From assembly GCA_007922225.1 (NCBI GenBank), contig ML680053.1:2742319-2806318 (forward strand): DNA of 64,000 nt, given 5' to 3'. The notes beneath the pieces are model-generated. The model saw only the letters and a program-made list of their open reading frames with translations. It searched no databases and was not told the origin of the DNA. A program made the translations under genes and the position numbers. Positions 45,721 to 64,000 of this stretch are shown piece after piece. Position 1 is the stretch's first letter. Each line of letters opens with the position of its first letter. Origin of the DNA: Emydura subglobosa (Eukaryota > Chordata > Testudines > Chelidae).

Positions 45721-46003
45721 CCACACACCCAAGCAATCCACTATGTATTGCCTACACCGGCCTTGAATGTAGCTAGTGCATGAAGCCAGCACGGTCAGCT
45801 GGGTCGTTGCACACAAGAAAGGAGAGCTACCCCATGTGCTTGATGGGGGTGGGGGAACTACATCAGAGGTGGGGTGTTTGAAGTTTAGATCTTCTGCTCT
45901 CTGTGAGCCCTGTGCCATGGAGTTCACAAGTGTGACCTGTTGCATGCACAAGGGTGGTGGGACCACTACTGGAGGTCAGTCAGAGTTGACACTTGCAGTG
46001 CAC

Positions 46004-46117
46004 AGGGTGACCGGATAGCAACTGTGAAAAATCGGGATGGGGGATAATAGGCACCTTGGTAAGAAAAAGCCTTGAAGAGCAGGACTGTCCCTTAAAAGCA
46101 GGATACCTGGTCACCCT
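46004..46117. mobile_element. Short MITE with AGGGTGACC termini
   Basis: The left end AGGGTGACCGGATAGCA and the complement of the right end, AGGGTGACCAGGTATCC, form inverted termini around 114 bp containing AAAATCGGGATGGGGGATAA and AGCAGGACTGTCCCTTAAAA. It is a familiar small reptilian DNA-transposon derivative. Target duplication not clear. It lies about 400 bp upstream of the RPS3 promoter. Confidence 0.65.
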
Positions 46118-46454
46118 AGCGCTGCGTCACCCTCAGTAGCATGGCCACGGTGCCAGGCCGGGTGGGAAAGGGGGCTTAGTGTGTTGCCATAGCAACATGC
46201 CCCCTGGGTCGAAGCAAGGCGGTTTATGTCAACCTGACTTTGTAAGGCAGACTCCACCTTAATGTGGATTAAGAGCGTCTACACCCACCTTTGCACTGGA
46301 AGACTGGCCTCTTTATAGAGAGAGAGTGGTACCAGCGCCTGCGCACAGGAGCCCAGAACACCTGCCCTCGGAGCTGGTGGCTGGTGTTCCCTGAGGAAGA
46401 CTACATTTCCCACCCGCCCCTGCGAGCCCATGTGACTGGCGGGACCCAATGGGA

Positions 46455-46527
46455 AGCGACAAACGGCCCTTATATCCTCCCCCGGGCGGGGCCCGCTCTC
46501 CCTTTCGCCCGGCCGGCGCGGCACAAG
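46455..46527 (+). promoter_or_regulatory. RPS3: RPS3 core promoter with TATA-like box and TOP-type start
   Basis: A TATA-like CTTATATCC (about 46469-46477) lies some 28-30 bp before a pyrimidine tract (CTCTCCCTTTCGCCC, 46496-46510), the typical start of a 5'-TOP mRNA. A GC box (GGGCGGGGCC) lies between. The predicted 5' UTR is about 26-30 nt, as in other ribosomal protein genes. The region 46450-47000 is a CpG island covering exon 1 and early intron 1. TOP control would couple translation to mTOR/LARP1 signalling (family knowledge); the exact start site is inferred. Confidence 0.7.
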
Positions 46528-54331
<7,804 letters not shown>

Positions 54332-54955
54332 TGGGTAAGTGACTGTTCTGTAACTCTGAAATGGTAGAAGCTAGTGTGATACCCATCAGAAATGATAGTG
54401 TTTATTCTAGCAAGGATTACAGAGAGGGCTAGCAGTCCTCATGCTTGGAGGTATAAATTGATCTGCTGGAGTCAGGAAGAAAAAAAAGTTAGGTGAATTT
54501 ATCTGAATTGTCCTGAGGCCAGAATGGGACACATGGTGCAGGGCATTAAACCATTGATCTGTTCTGGTATTGATGTTCCTATGTTTCTTTGAAAATAGAA
54601 AGCATTAGCAAATTGTAGCTTAATCTGTCAAATGTAAAATAAATTAAAATTAAAAAGAAATTGAGTACTGAAATACGTGGGCTGTTATAAAGAAGCACTC
54701 GCTGTTCAATCAGTAGCTCCCACTTTATGAAAGGAGACGATCTTGTGGCTGTTTTGGCTCTCCTCCATTTCTGGAGTGCACCCAGCCTTTGGTGGCAAAG
54801 ACAGCTGCCTCTGTGCAGGGCTTGGGGTAATAAAGTGGAAAGTTAGGGCAGTAGAGAAGGAACCTAGTTTTGTCAGGCGTTTGAGACCACTGTGGTGGTC
54901 AGGGAACTGTGAACTCCCTATCATCGCTATTGTATTAAGCCAGTTTACGTCAGCC

Positions 54956-55097
54956 CTTCAGTGAAGATATGATGATGAGTCTGAAAGGAGATACCTTTGT
55001 CCAAGTGCCCTGTGCCATGTTATGTTTTATATCATGGATTTCAGGACCTTGAATCAGAGCCTCAAGTGATGACTTCAGAGGCATTTGTCTGAGAAGG
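54956..55097 (+). ncRNA. SNORD15A: U15 box C/D snoRNA, SNORD15A-like copy in the last RPS3 intron
   Basis: The terminal stem CCTTC/GAAGG and D box CTGA (55089-55092) are present. At the C-box position it reads GTGAAGA (54961-54967), one change from RUGAUGA; an ATGATGA at 54969-54975 is a possible substitute. The opening CAGTGAAGATATGATGATGA and GAGTCTGA resemble human SNORD15A, which as I recall also has TGAAGA there. Guide halves are GATGATGAG (54971-54979, one C-to-T change that still allows a G-U pair) and AGGCATTTGT (55079-55088, intact). It lies in intron 6, between the stop-codon exon and the 3' UTR exon. Confidence 0.87.
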
Positions 55098-55984
55098 GTT
55101 ATTGAGGCCTTTATTGCAAACTTTAGTGCTCAAACACTAAAGGTGAGACCCAACAAAGGTGAAAACTGAGTTATGGCTTCTTGGGTATCCTTACTCAACA
55201 TTTCCCACGATGTTACAACAGTGATGACTCTGACCTTTGTCCTCTTTTCTGCCAGCTGATATATTTGGGGATAATGTGCCTTGTAATATAAACCCAACTC
55301 CCTCTGTCAGAAACTTATGAAAGCACTTGTATCACTCATACCTATTCTGTGCTACAGTCTGTGGTTTGCACAGTCCTGTTTTCTCCTTGTATCAGTCTGT
55401 GCCCTAAGATATCAGACACTTCACAGTAGACGTAAGTAATAAAGTGCAGGTCTAGTCAGTGTCTATATGATAATGATCTCACTGAATAGATCTGTTCCTG
55501 AGTGTATTCAGTCGTAGCTGCAAATACTTCTGATTTTTTTTCTCCTTTTAAGTTGTATTTGCCCTGCTGTGCTCTGACATGGTGAGCTGGATTCTCTTCT
55601 ATCTAGCACATCAGCAGAGTTGTTTACTAACCTGCAATTGCAGATGTTCTTAGTGGCGTCAGATCCAGGTGGAGCTGCCATAGCTGCCAGTTGGTCACTT
55701 CTCAGTTCAGTTGTTATAGAGCAACATATATAGCACCTAACGCAATATAATACAAACCATAAATACAACAGATCACTGGGTCTTTGATCCCTGGTTCAGG
55801 AGTTTTTGTAAAATTAAGCATATTTACCCTCACTAGAGTACGCGTTTTCCTTGGATTACTTCGTTCCCTTACATTCTAATCTAACCGGTCATTTGAGGCA
55901 ATGACCAGTGTGTGGGAAATGCCAGGGAAGTAAAGGGGACCTTTTGTACTAATTGAAATCACAGTTGCTTTTACAATCATGTCA

Positions 55985-56135
55985 GAAAATAGCCTCACTG
56001 AGCTAGTTATAGACCTGTTACGATGGTGGAAAGTGTTATGGGGCTGATGTTAAATTACAGTGCCTAGCACAGTGGGGCGCTAATCTCTGTTGGGGCCACC
56101 AGGAGCTACTGTAGCACAAATAAATAACAATAAAT
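55985..56135 (+). mobile_element. MIR/L3-like tail in RPS3 intron 6
   Basis: CAGTGCCTAGCACAGTGGGG, TGTTGGGGCCACCAGGAGCT and an A-rich end (CACAAATAAATAACAATAAA) match the common sauropsid SINE tail. It lies some 150 bp before the last RPS3 exon. Confidence 0.65.
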
Positions 56136-56290
56136 GGATTTTAACTTGTATTACAAACGCTATAGCCTGGCTGGTAATGGATTTCAGTCCAGTGGAGCTT
56201 CAGACAGGATCATTTTGGGTCAGGATGGCTAATAACTTCACTGTGATCACTGAAATTTGCACTCACTAAGTATATTGTTTTTTATTGTAG

Positions 56291-56368
56291 GATTTTTCAA
56301 CACTTGGAATGAGAAGTTGGACTGTGGCCCATGAAAGTGTCTTAATAAAATCATAAAAGACATTGCAA
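56291..56368 (+). other. RPS3: RPS3 terminal 3' UTR exon
   Basis: The acceptor TTTTTTATTGTAG|GATTTTT opens a short non-coding exon with AATAAA at 56344-56349 and a probable cleavage site near 56365. It pairs with the donor at 54334/54335 (ATGG|GTAAGT). The short 3' UTR is typical of ribosomal protein genes. The end is inferred from the poly(A) signal position. Confidence 0.85.
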
Positions 56369-59300
56369 TGTGGAGATTCTTCTTTTGCCCAGTTTGGTTC
56401 TTGAAAGGTTTTGCCTCCAAGTTCTCTGTGGAACCATCCCCAGGTTTCTTTTTTCTACCACCTTTTGGAGTGAATCTGTCAGATTTCATGTTAAACAGAA
56501 TCAGGGCACATCAGTGTGCTTATCTGACTCTGGGCAGAGCCATGCCACAATCTGGTGTTTAGGCCTCATGAATGATATCCCTTAAATTGGACTCCCGACT
56601 AGCAACACGAATGTTATGGCAATTGCCTTTTTTAAAAAAAAGGGGGAGGGGGGAGAGAAAATCCTGGTTGAAATGCACTTGGAGAAGTCTTAACTTATTT
56701 AAGCATTGCTGTGTGCTGTTACCCAGCTGCTTTTTGGTGGTAGGTAAAGTTCTCAAAATGCTTTTGGGTGTGAAAGAGGCTACATAAGTAAGTTTGATGT
56801 CTTGATGCTTGTCGTTTGTTTTAAATCTCCAAAAGAGTTCACGGATTGAGGGATCACAATGGGGTACCTGAGATGCAAAATTTTCTTTGAACAATCTTCA
56901 ACTCCTAAGAGACCATGTGACACTGAAAAGGCAGCTTTTTTTCCTTTGGATTTGCAGTAGGATTTGATTGACACATTGTGTTGATGTGACTTTTTTTTGT
57001 CTGTACAAAAAGATACCTTTTTAATGGACTGGCAACAGTTCTGTGGGATAAACTCTAGTAGATCTTACTTCTAAAATACAACTAAGCTGTTCCCTGACAA
57101 GAGAATTTCATTAGTGTTTATCCATCATATAGTGTTGTATGCAAAGTCTAAGTCTCTGCATTAGATTGCTCTGGGAATTCAGCAAGTTAGGAGGTCTGAA
57201 TTTCCTCTCATTTAAACCTGACTCTCCTTGTGTATGCTATGGGCCATTGTTTTTCAACTGGCATGTGCTGGGAACATGGTCATGAACCCCTTTGGAGGAG
57301 AACAAAAGGCATTTGGGTCATGAAGCATTAAATCTTACTGCAACCCTTACCTATAAAGGTCAGTTTTTCTTTCTTGAAGTGCACACAAATTATATCGGTA
57401 TATCGTTGATACATTTACTCTTTTATAGAAAATGGAAGGATTGTGAATACGAGGTCATAGCTAAAAAGCGCTGCACTAAGCAAACAATTACAGGGCATCC
57501 ATCGCTGGGGCTGGTGCCTGTGTGAAGACTGGAGAATCTGTTTCTGGCAGCTGTCAGTCTGTCTCAAACTCTCGTGATATACTGGAATACACCTAAAGTA
57601 ATATTTAAAATAGCATTACTACATTATGCAAGACGGTTCAACTAACTTAAATATAATACCAAGGCTTATGGAAGAGCCTCAAGCGAAGGAGCACAGCTTA
57701 CATTGTTCGATAGGTTTGCACCAATATGGAAACTATAGGAATCAGTCAGTTCAATAGCAGGCCTTTACCCATGAATTCAACATGTTATCTTTTGTTTTGA
57801 AGAGTCTGGAAAGTGTAGATGTTCTCTCCATTCCTAACATTAGATTTAGTGCATCAGCTTATCTGCAGTTTTTAAGCACAGTGGAAATAAAATAGTGGAA
57901 CTCTGCATTATAACATCTTTTTATGCACATGTTGCTGTGATAAAATGGGAAGTAATGAAAAGTGCAAATTCCCCGAATGTTGTGTATGGCATGTGGGTTG
58001 AGAGTTTAGCACTCCCTTTGATCCTGGTTCTTGTGCAAAAAAAACGCCCTAGCCAGAAGTTTTGTGCAGTCATAATAGGAGGAAAAGAGAGAATGGTTAA
58101 TGGAATTCCACTAGTATCCTGTAACTGGTCCACATACCTAAAAACCATGTCATGCAGCTCTGGGGGAAGTGCCAGGCTGCTGCCATGGCTGATTGAAGCA
58201 AGGATGGCTGGGTTACCTTGCCCTAGAATCTCAGCCCTGGACACTTGCAAGCAGACAGATTAAGCCTGGAGCTGTTGACTGTCTCGTGGAGTGGCTGGAC
58301 ATGCTGTCAAACTGCATTTCTTCAAAGCTTTGGTTCCTTCCCCCGTTTTTTTTCCTTCTCGTTGCTCTATGCAGTGAAAACTGACTTTCTTTATTAAAAA
58401 AAGGTAAACTTTGTATTGTTGCTATAACTAAAAAACCCTTTGTGGCCACAAGGTGGTAGTAGAGAAGTTGTTTATTTTTTATGGTCAGAGGAGACCAAAA
58501 TATTTAGTTTGACCTCCTGTATAATGCAAGCCTTGGAATTTCACCCCGATGGTTTTTTTCAGTCAGAATAACTCAAGCAGGCAGGATTGATGCTAGTAAG
58601 TTTACAAGACTAATAGTTTCAGAACCACAGACTACATATGTTTGCCAATTTTACCATTAGCTTCTTGCAGAAAATCATTCATTTTAATAAGTTGTTAAGA
58701 TGATAGGACAGAGGAATTGCTCTAACAAGTCTACTCCCTGTGTTTATGATAGACCCTATTGTTTGCACTCTAATGGAGTCCTGAAGCTCCAATTAGGAGA
58801 GAGGTCTAACTCTCCTGGGTGCTGTACCAATGCATAAAAGACAGCCCAGGCACCAGTATTTACACCCAACGACTAGTGATGGATTTACTCTTGCAAACCA
58901 TGCAGACCCCTTGCCATCTGGAGGGGGCTTGATTCTGTCTTGTCTCAGTCAGTCAGATTTAATGATCTAGGGGGTCCCTGCTAGCCTTACACTTTGTGAA
59001 TCAACTAAAACATTAACAAAGGATTAGTCTACTCTTGAAAAGAATACCACGTTATGCTGGGCAGGATTGTGGGGGGAAAATGCACCCGACTGACATAGTT
59101 ATGCTGATGTAACCTGTTGATGCAGCTATGTAGATGAGTGCTTCGGTCAGCGGAGCCAAGCTGTTTTGGGGAGGTGGTGTTCCGACAGCAGCAAACACCC
59201 TTGTCAGTGTGTCTGGACTACAGGGCGTTAGCTAAAATCTCTGATCTTTGTCTGCTCCATGAAATGCCTGACTAGATCCAATGGCTAGAAATTCAGCAGC

Positions 59301-60349
59301 AAAATTCCAATCAGAAATAAAACGTTTCTAAGAGAGTGTGATGATGTGCATTACTGTAGTACTCATTAGAACGGGTTATTAAAGTGGGGGAAGGGCTGTA
59401 TATTCTTTATCAGCCATTTTAAATCAAGAGTGGGAGTCTCTAAAACACCTGTTGTAGCTCTCTTGGGAATTGCAGGCCTAGAGGCAGGAATTGCTGAGTG
59501 TGAGCTGTGATCTGTGATGCAGAACATCAGACTACATTAGCATAATGGTCCTTTGTGGCCTTAAAATCTGTTAATCTGCCTGGCATTTGCAGAAAGTTCC
59601 TGCTGACATAAGAGCCCAGTTTATCTTTAAGGTCCAAGGTTGGATTGGTGGGGCTGGGCCAGTGGTTAAAGCAAAGTGTGGACAATTTTCCTTGTTTGCA
59701 TGGGTCTCTTACTGGAATGAAAGGCACCATGGGGCCGCTTGCCAAAGGCTGATTCAGTTGGAGCTGAGGGTGTTCATGTCAGGAGTGTGCACATTTAGTG
59801 GTCCAAGCAGAGGATTGAGGAGTCAGGATTCTGGAGGGGTGGGGGAGGTTATTCCTGGCTTTACTATACTTTCTTTGTAACTTTGGGCAAGTTGCTTGTA
59901 GCTGAATCGTTTTTCTTAGTCTGCTGTTTTCTCCAGACACACACTGTGAAGGTCAGGGCAGTAAGCAGTCGCAGCTCCTGTTGTCTTCAGAAGCTGAGAG
60001 CATTGAGGACATTTGAAAAGCATTTGACTAACCCACTCCATTTCCCTGTATCAGAGGGAGTGTGCGGCTAAATGAATGTTCATAAAAAGCTACTCTGATT
60101 ATTGGGTGAATGGCAGGAAGCACAAATTGTTTACACTGAATTACAAGCCTAACAATCAACCCGGGTTTGATTTAAGTGGGCAGGCAGAGACCTTTCGTAA
60201 GCCAGGCTTCAGCACTGGACGAAGTTTTGCAGATAAATCCCTTGAACCAATTGCACATTAATGAAGTAACTAACCAATGACTCACTGCCACTGCAGGATT
60301 CAAACAGTGGAGGCCTTCATAATCTCAAATCGTGCCCCTACAAATGCCT
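56369..60349. other. Intergenic DNA between the RPS3 and SERPINH1 3' ends
   Basis: Contains an antisense CR1 3'-end scrap at 58478-58560 (GGTCAGAGGAGACCAAAATA, GTTTGACCTCCTGTATAATG) and a degraded Harbinger/MITE-like dyad at about 59085-59230 (CTGACATAGTTATGCTGATG). A 122-codon plus-strand frame at 57895-58263 and a 109-codon minus-strand frame over it (57921-58250) have no domain that I can name. No sign of KLHL35 or GDPD5 exons. Confidence 0.45.
58478..58560 (-). mobile_element. CR1 3'-end fragment, antisense
   Basis: The phrase TTTATGGTCAGAGGAGACCA followed by GTTTGACCTCCTGTATAATG is the complement of a CR1 3' UTR. It is about 80 bp long and strongly truncated. Confidence 0.6.
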
Positions 60350-61474
60350 AGATTAATTGAAAAAAGTTTTATTGCAAAATTATACAATTCATAGTTTTGT
60401 GGTACAAGAATTCAAAATAGAAAAAAAAGCAATCAATTGACACTGTGTCTGCTCCACACTCCCCCCACCCTGTATAAATGTGCAATAGCACCTGGATTTC
60501 AGTGCACAATTTGTCTGAGCATGCACTCTGCAATTTCTTGTGCATGCGGATGCATGCCCATGGGCCCCCCGCCCCCTTACGCATTTGGAGAGGATTGTCA
60601 GAGGTGTGATAGCCAGCAATGCTCTTTGGACTGATCTGTACATGTTTTTTGGCACATATGATTTACTGCATTTCCGTAGCTTCATACACTTGAGACAAGA
60701 TCAGGTAGCAAAACTGGTTAGACTAACTACTGGGGGCCTGCTTCTCTGCTCCCTTACATCTGCATACATCAGGAGTGTCTCCATTGCAGTCAGCAGAACA
60801 CATCTAATGTAAGCAAGAGCAGAATTGGTCGCTGGTGGTCTCTTTAGCAAGCAACATCTAGGCAGAACTTCAAGGAGATAACGGATAAAAAGGACCAGCC
60901 CCGACTTCCAGCTCAGCCAAGAAAACTCCCAGTGCAAGGAACCAGGAACAATCTCTCTATGGCAAGAGGCAAGCTGTCCCCTCAACGCTAACCCGAAGGG
61001 AGCTATCAGGGAAGGAGGATGAGGAAGCAGCGCTCCATGTGTCTAGCTAAAATAAAGTGGACAAAAGAGACTGTGATGCAAGTGTGTGGGCTGGTGTCTT
61101 TACAGTGGCCTTGGCTGGCAGTTTGCATCCTGGCAGATGATGCCATCATGCTTAGTATAAGGATTTATTCTACTGCAGGAAGAAGGAAGAAAAAAACCAC
61201 AGATAGCAACCTAAAATCGCAGCAGAAATACCCCTGATGGGGAACAAAACCCCAGTGAATTGGTCCCTCCCCTGGTTTATGGCCTTTCCCACCCCCACCT
61301 CCCCTGTTCCTCTCCACATTTTCTTTTGATGGAATATTCTGGCGAGGTAAAGTGTGTGCTGGAATTAGCTTCAAAATGCACTCTGGTCCAGATAGCACCC
61401 ATCAGTTCATAAGAGGATACAAAAGAACATTTCCCCGTTTAAAAAAACCTCCCAACAAAACCTTAAAATTCAAA
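60350..61474 (-). other. SERPINH1: SERPINH1 3' untranslated region
   Basis: On the minus strand, sequence after the stop codon continues without a splice-like break to AATAAA (plus-strand TTTATT, 60369-60374), giving a 3' UTR of about 1.1 kb. The end near 60350 is inferred from the signal. Confidence 0.7.
60369..60374 (-). promoter_or_regulatory. SERPINH1: Poly(A) signal AATAAA of SERPINH1
   Basis: TTTATT on the plus strand reads AATAAA on the minus strand, in the context GCAATAAAACTTTTTTC. It is a suitable end signal for the SERPINH1 message, which converges on RPS3 about 4 kb away. Confidence 0.65.
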
Positions 61475-63341
61475 CTACAATTCATCACGCATTTTGTCCC
61501 CTTTGGGCCTCACTAGCCTGCCAATGAAAAGGATGGAGTTGGTTTTATTATCTTTGATCACAAAGACGAACGGGTGATCGGCGTAGAAGAGTTTAGGATT
61601 CCTCATTTCTTCTCGGCCGTAGATGTCAGTGTCAAAGGGGTTTCCCTCCGTGTCCCACTCGAGGGCAGCAGCGTGGAAGACATTGGACAGGTAGAGATCT
61701 TTCTTGCCTGAAATCTTGGACAGGTCAGCCTTATTTTTGTCAATTGCTTCAGTCAAGCCCAGGTCAGCCAAGTGTTTCTATTATGAAAAACAGGCAGGTT
61801 AGACTTCTACAGAAGACACTGATGTTTAATCTTATACTCAACCAGCTAGATTCTGCTCTCAGTAGTGTAAATACAGAACAACACACTGTGCTCACTGAAT
61901 AGTTCTAGATTCATGGGGGTTTTAACAGCAGGATGTGGCTCCTTGGATCCTGAAATGAACAGGAGAGTTGAGGGAGTTTTCCTCCCCATTTTGTGAAAGT
62001 GGAAACGTGCTGTAAAATGACATTAGTTTAAACCTATAAATCCAGAGCCTAGTTTAGAGAGCGGGCAGCCATTTAAACAGCAGTGTTAGTCTAATTCCAC
62101 TGAATTAGAGTTTGTAAATAACAAACTTATTGTGTATACCAAACTGACGTGTGTATAAAACACATCTAACAGCCCTATCCTCACTCGTCAGTTTGAGGGC
62201 TGGAGCCGAGAACTCCCCAAGTGCAAGGACAGGGGGGACCTGGTTAGAACTACATATGCAGATCTGATCAAATCTGCATATTCTGGGCTTCTCAAAGGAA
62301 GTTCTTGTATGTCCTGCCAGGAAGGATCCTAACAGATGTCCACTCAGAGAAGCTCCCAGGGTCTTCTCTTCCCCATCCTCCTGGACTCTTATAACTTTCC
62401 CAATGTTGGCAGACATTTCTCTGCTCATAAGCAAGTCACATGTGCCAGCCTGTCACTTCAAAGCAAATGGTGGGGGAAAGACCAAGGAGCCATCCTAAGC
62501 AGCCAGTCCGGTTTATGGCTTCGAGAGAATTTACCTGAAGATCGTGGCTGACTTCCAAGCTCACTTTGGGCAAGGAAATAGCCACGGCTCTCTTCTTCAA
62601 CTTGCCAATCCAAGTTTTCAGTTGCTCTCTGGTCAGCAGCTTCTCAACTCTCTCCAGTGGCTCCACATGGTTTGGCATGATGAATATCATGCTGGAGAGT
62701 TTGTGAGCAAGTGGCATCTCCACAATCTGAAGTTTCTCGGCTTCATCATCAAAGTAGTTGTACAGACCTTTAAAAGAAGAGAATTGCAAGCGGAGAGAGA
62801 ACAATTGTGAGCCTTGGGGAGCAGATAAAGCTACCTGATTCTGTTGCTAATTTGCCCCATGTTTTCAGTGGCGGGCAGGGAATATGCAATCTGGGGACTG
62901 TCTAGTTGACTGACCCAAAAGTAGACAGGGTTGATAGTGACTGACAACTGCTACTACTTAGAGCTCTGTTTGATGCTCCAATTCTAGATCTCCTATGGAA
63001 TCTGTTTCTATGGGACAGGTGCCTGTATCTAAATCCACTAACATAAATGGCATTCCATCGGCTTGTACTAAGATTTAATCAGAATAAGCATAAAGCTGCA
63101 TAGTTTTGTCTCATCTGAGAGGCTGGTGGGGAAAGACAAACAGATGAAAAGTTGACCAACTGGGCTAACAGCATCTGTTGTAAATCAACAAGATGGATTT
63201 AGTCCCCTGTATATTGTGGCAGGGGACAAGCTCAAAACTTACCTGTGCGGTGCATCATGGGAACTCCCACTGTGTAGGAACGGGTCACCATAAAGCCACG
63301 GCTGTCCACCATCTTCTGATGGAACCTCTCATCCCAGTGAG
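61475..63341 (-). CDS. SERPINH1: SERPINH1 (HSP47, collagen-specific serpin chaperone), last three coding exons
   Basis: Exons on the minus strand: 63341-63243 (99 nt), 62767-62535 (233 nt) and 61777-61475 (303 nt including TAG). All junctions are GT-AG with consistent phases. The protein reads [20 protein letters not shown] and [10 protein letters not shown] in the first exon. The second has [37 protein letters not shown] sequence and [17 protein letters not shown]. The last runs [20 protein letters not shown] to [20 protein letters not shown]47 is an ER-resident, non-inhibitory serpin that binds triple-helical procollagen; RDEL (61489-61478) is its KDEL-type retention signal. The last exon carries the degenerate reactive-centre region and C-terminal beta strands of the serpin fold. 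Signal peptide and N-terminal exons lie beyond 64000. Confidence 0.96.
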
Positions 63342-64000
63342 CTGTAAATGTAGGAAGAGGAAAACCCATCAGTTGACAAGACATGGGAATGAGCTGTGTC
63401 ACCATCCACAATCTAACAGGAGCCCGGCAACAAACACCATAGACTGGTGAGCATCTAAGATCCCACAGCGTGTCCTCACGAAGAGAGAGATGGTCTGTCA
63501 AGTGCAGTGTCTTGTCTCTGGCTTTATAACTGATCCTTTAAAGTTAAAAGAAAATCCTATTTTTGTTACTGTGCTAACATGGGGAGGAGTGAGACTGGGA
63601 CTAGCCGAGGAATCCTTGCCACCCCCTAAACCAACAGACATTACTACTCTGAAAAAGCTTTGGGCATATGTGCATGACTCTCAATGGAATATGACAGGGA
63701 TCATCACTCGAAGAACAACTAATTCACTTCCACTCCTAAAGTAAGATTTCTGTTGCAAGCTCCCAATGGCTCCGGTGTTTCACCTAGTGCATTTCAGCTG
63801 TAGGGGAAATATCCCTCTGTGAAAAGCCCGGTAGGATTCTAGCAAACTCTTCGAGCCTGAGTCTTTTCTCACTTGCCCCAGTGTGCAACTCCACTGATGT
63901 ACACCAGTGTAAATGGGAGTCAAATTAGGCCCTTCGCGTCATCTATGTCAAGGTTAGGAACAGGAGTTGAAGTACGGTATGGGCTTAAACTGGCTGGGGG
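63342..64000 (-). other. SERPINH1: SERPINH1 intron sequence
   Basis: No further coding exon of SERPINH1 is recognisable to the window end. A short repeat fragment (ACTCGAAGAACAACT at about 63706-63720) is related to the repeat at 16184-16976. An 84-codon plus-strand frame here (63490-63744) has no domain. Confidence 0.6.

Noticed and set aside
57895..58263. 122-codon plus-strand frame and 109-codon minus-strand frame between RPS3 and SERPINH1
   Set aside because: I considered a KLHL35 or GDPD5 exon or a transposase piece. Neither kelch repeats nor GDPD motifs are present, and nothing else could be named.

Overview
This is nuclear DNA from a vertebrate, most likely a non-avian sauropsid and more probably a turtle than a crocodilian. 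Genes are split by GT-AG introns. Long stretches consist of antisense CR1 LINE fragments, PIF/Harbinger and hAT DNA transposons, MIR-like SINE tails and palindromic MITE-like repeats of the kind abundant in turtles and crocodilians. The species call is an inference; no mitochondrial or diagnostic locus is present.

Three protein-coding genes are supported. (1) 1-4950, plus strand: the 3' end of FCHSD2 (F-BAR and double SH3 protein), with its last three coding exons, a C-terminal PDZ ligand ending ITLV, and a ~2.1 kb 3' UTR ending at an AATAAA. (2) 46.47-56.37 kb, plus strand: a complete RPS3 gene (ribosomal protein uS3) with a pyrimidine-rich (TOP-like) promoter, six coding exons encoding 243 residues and a separate 3' UTR exon. 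Its introns 4, 5 and 6 each carry a U15 (SNORD15) box C/D snoRNA, so transcription of one host gene supplies both a ribosomal protein and rRNA methylation guides. (3) 60.35-63.34 kb, minus strand: the last three coding exons and 3' UTR of SERPINH1 (HSP47), ending in the ER-retention signal RDEL; the upstream exons lie beyond the window. RPS3 and SERPINH1 are tail to tail.

The 41 kb between FCHSD2 and RPS3 shows no intact gene. It holds layered CR1 copies (6.0, 12.1-14.1, 15.2-16.2, 30.9-32.7, 39.8-40.2 kb), a dead Harbinger transposase (17.35-18.46 kb), a probable antisense LTR (25-26.1 kb), precisely bounded hAT MITEs (6.5, 8.4 and 28.3 kb), a frame-broken retrocopy resembling CDCA2/Repo-Man (35.3-36.3 kb), an unusual non-LTR retrotransposon with endonuclease and RNase H-like segments but no visible reverse transcriptase (41.0-43.5 kb), and remnants of a Harbinger Myb-like accessory gene containing a near-perfect 79-bp inverted repeat (44.5-45.7 kb).

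The observations most worth following are the three U15 copies with differing guide halves, the RNase H-bearing non-LTR element (a type rarely reported in amniotes), the CDCA2-like retrocopy, and the gene order FCHSD2-RPS3-SERPINH1. I found no CRISPR array, tRNA gene, rRNA gene or prokaryotic-type system.
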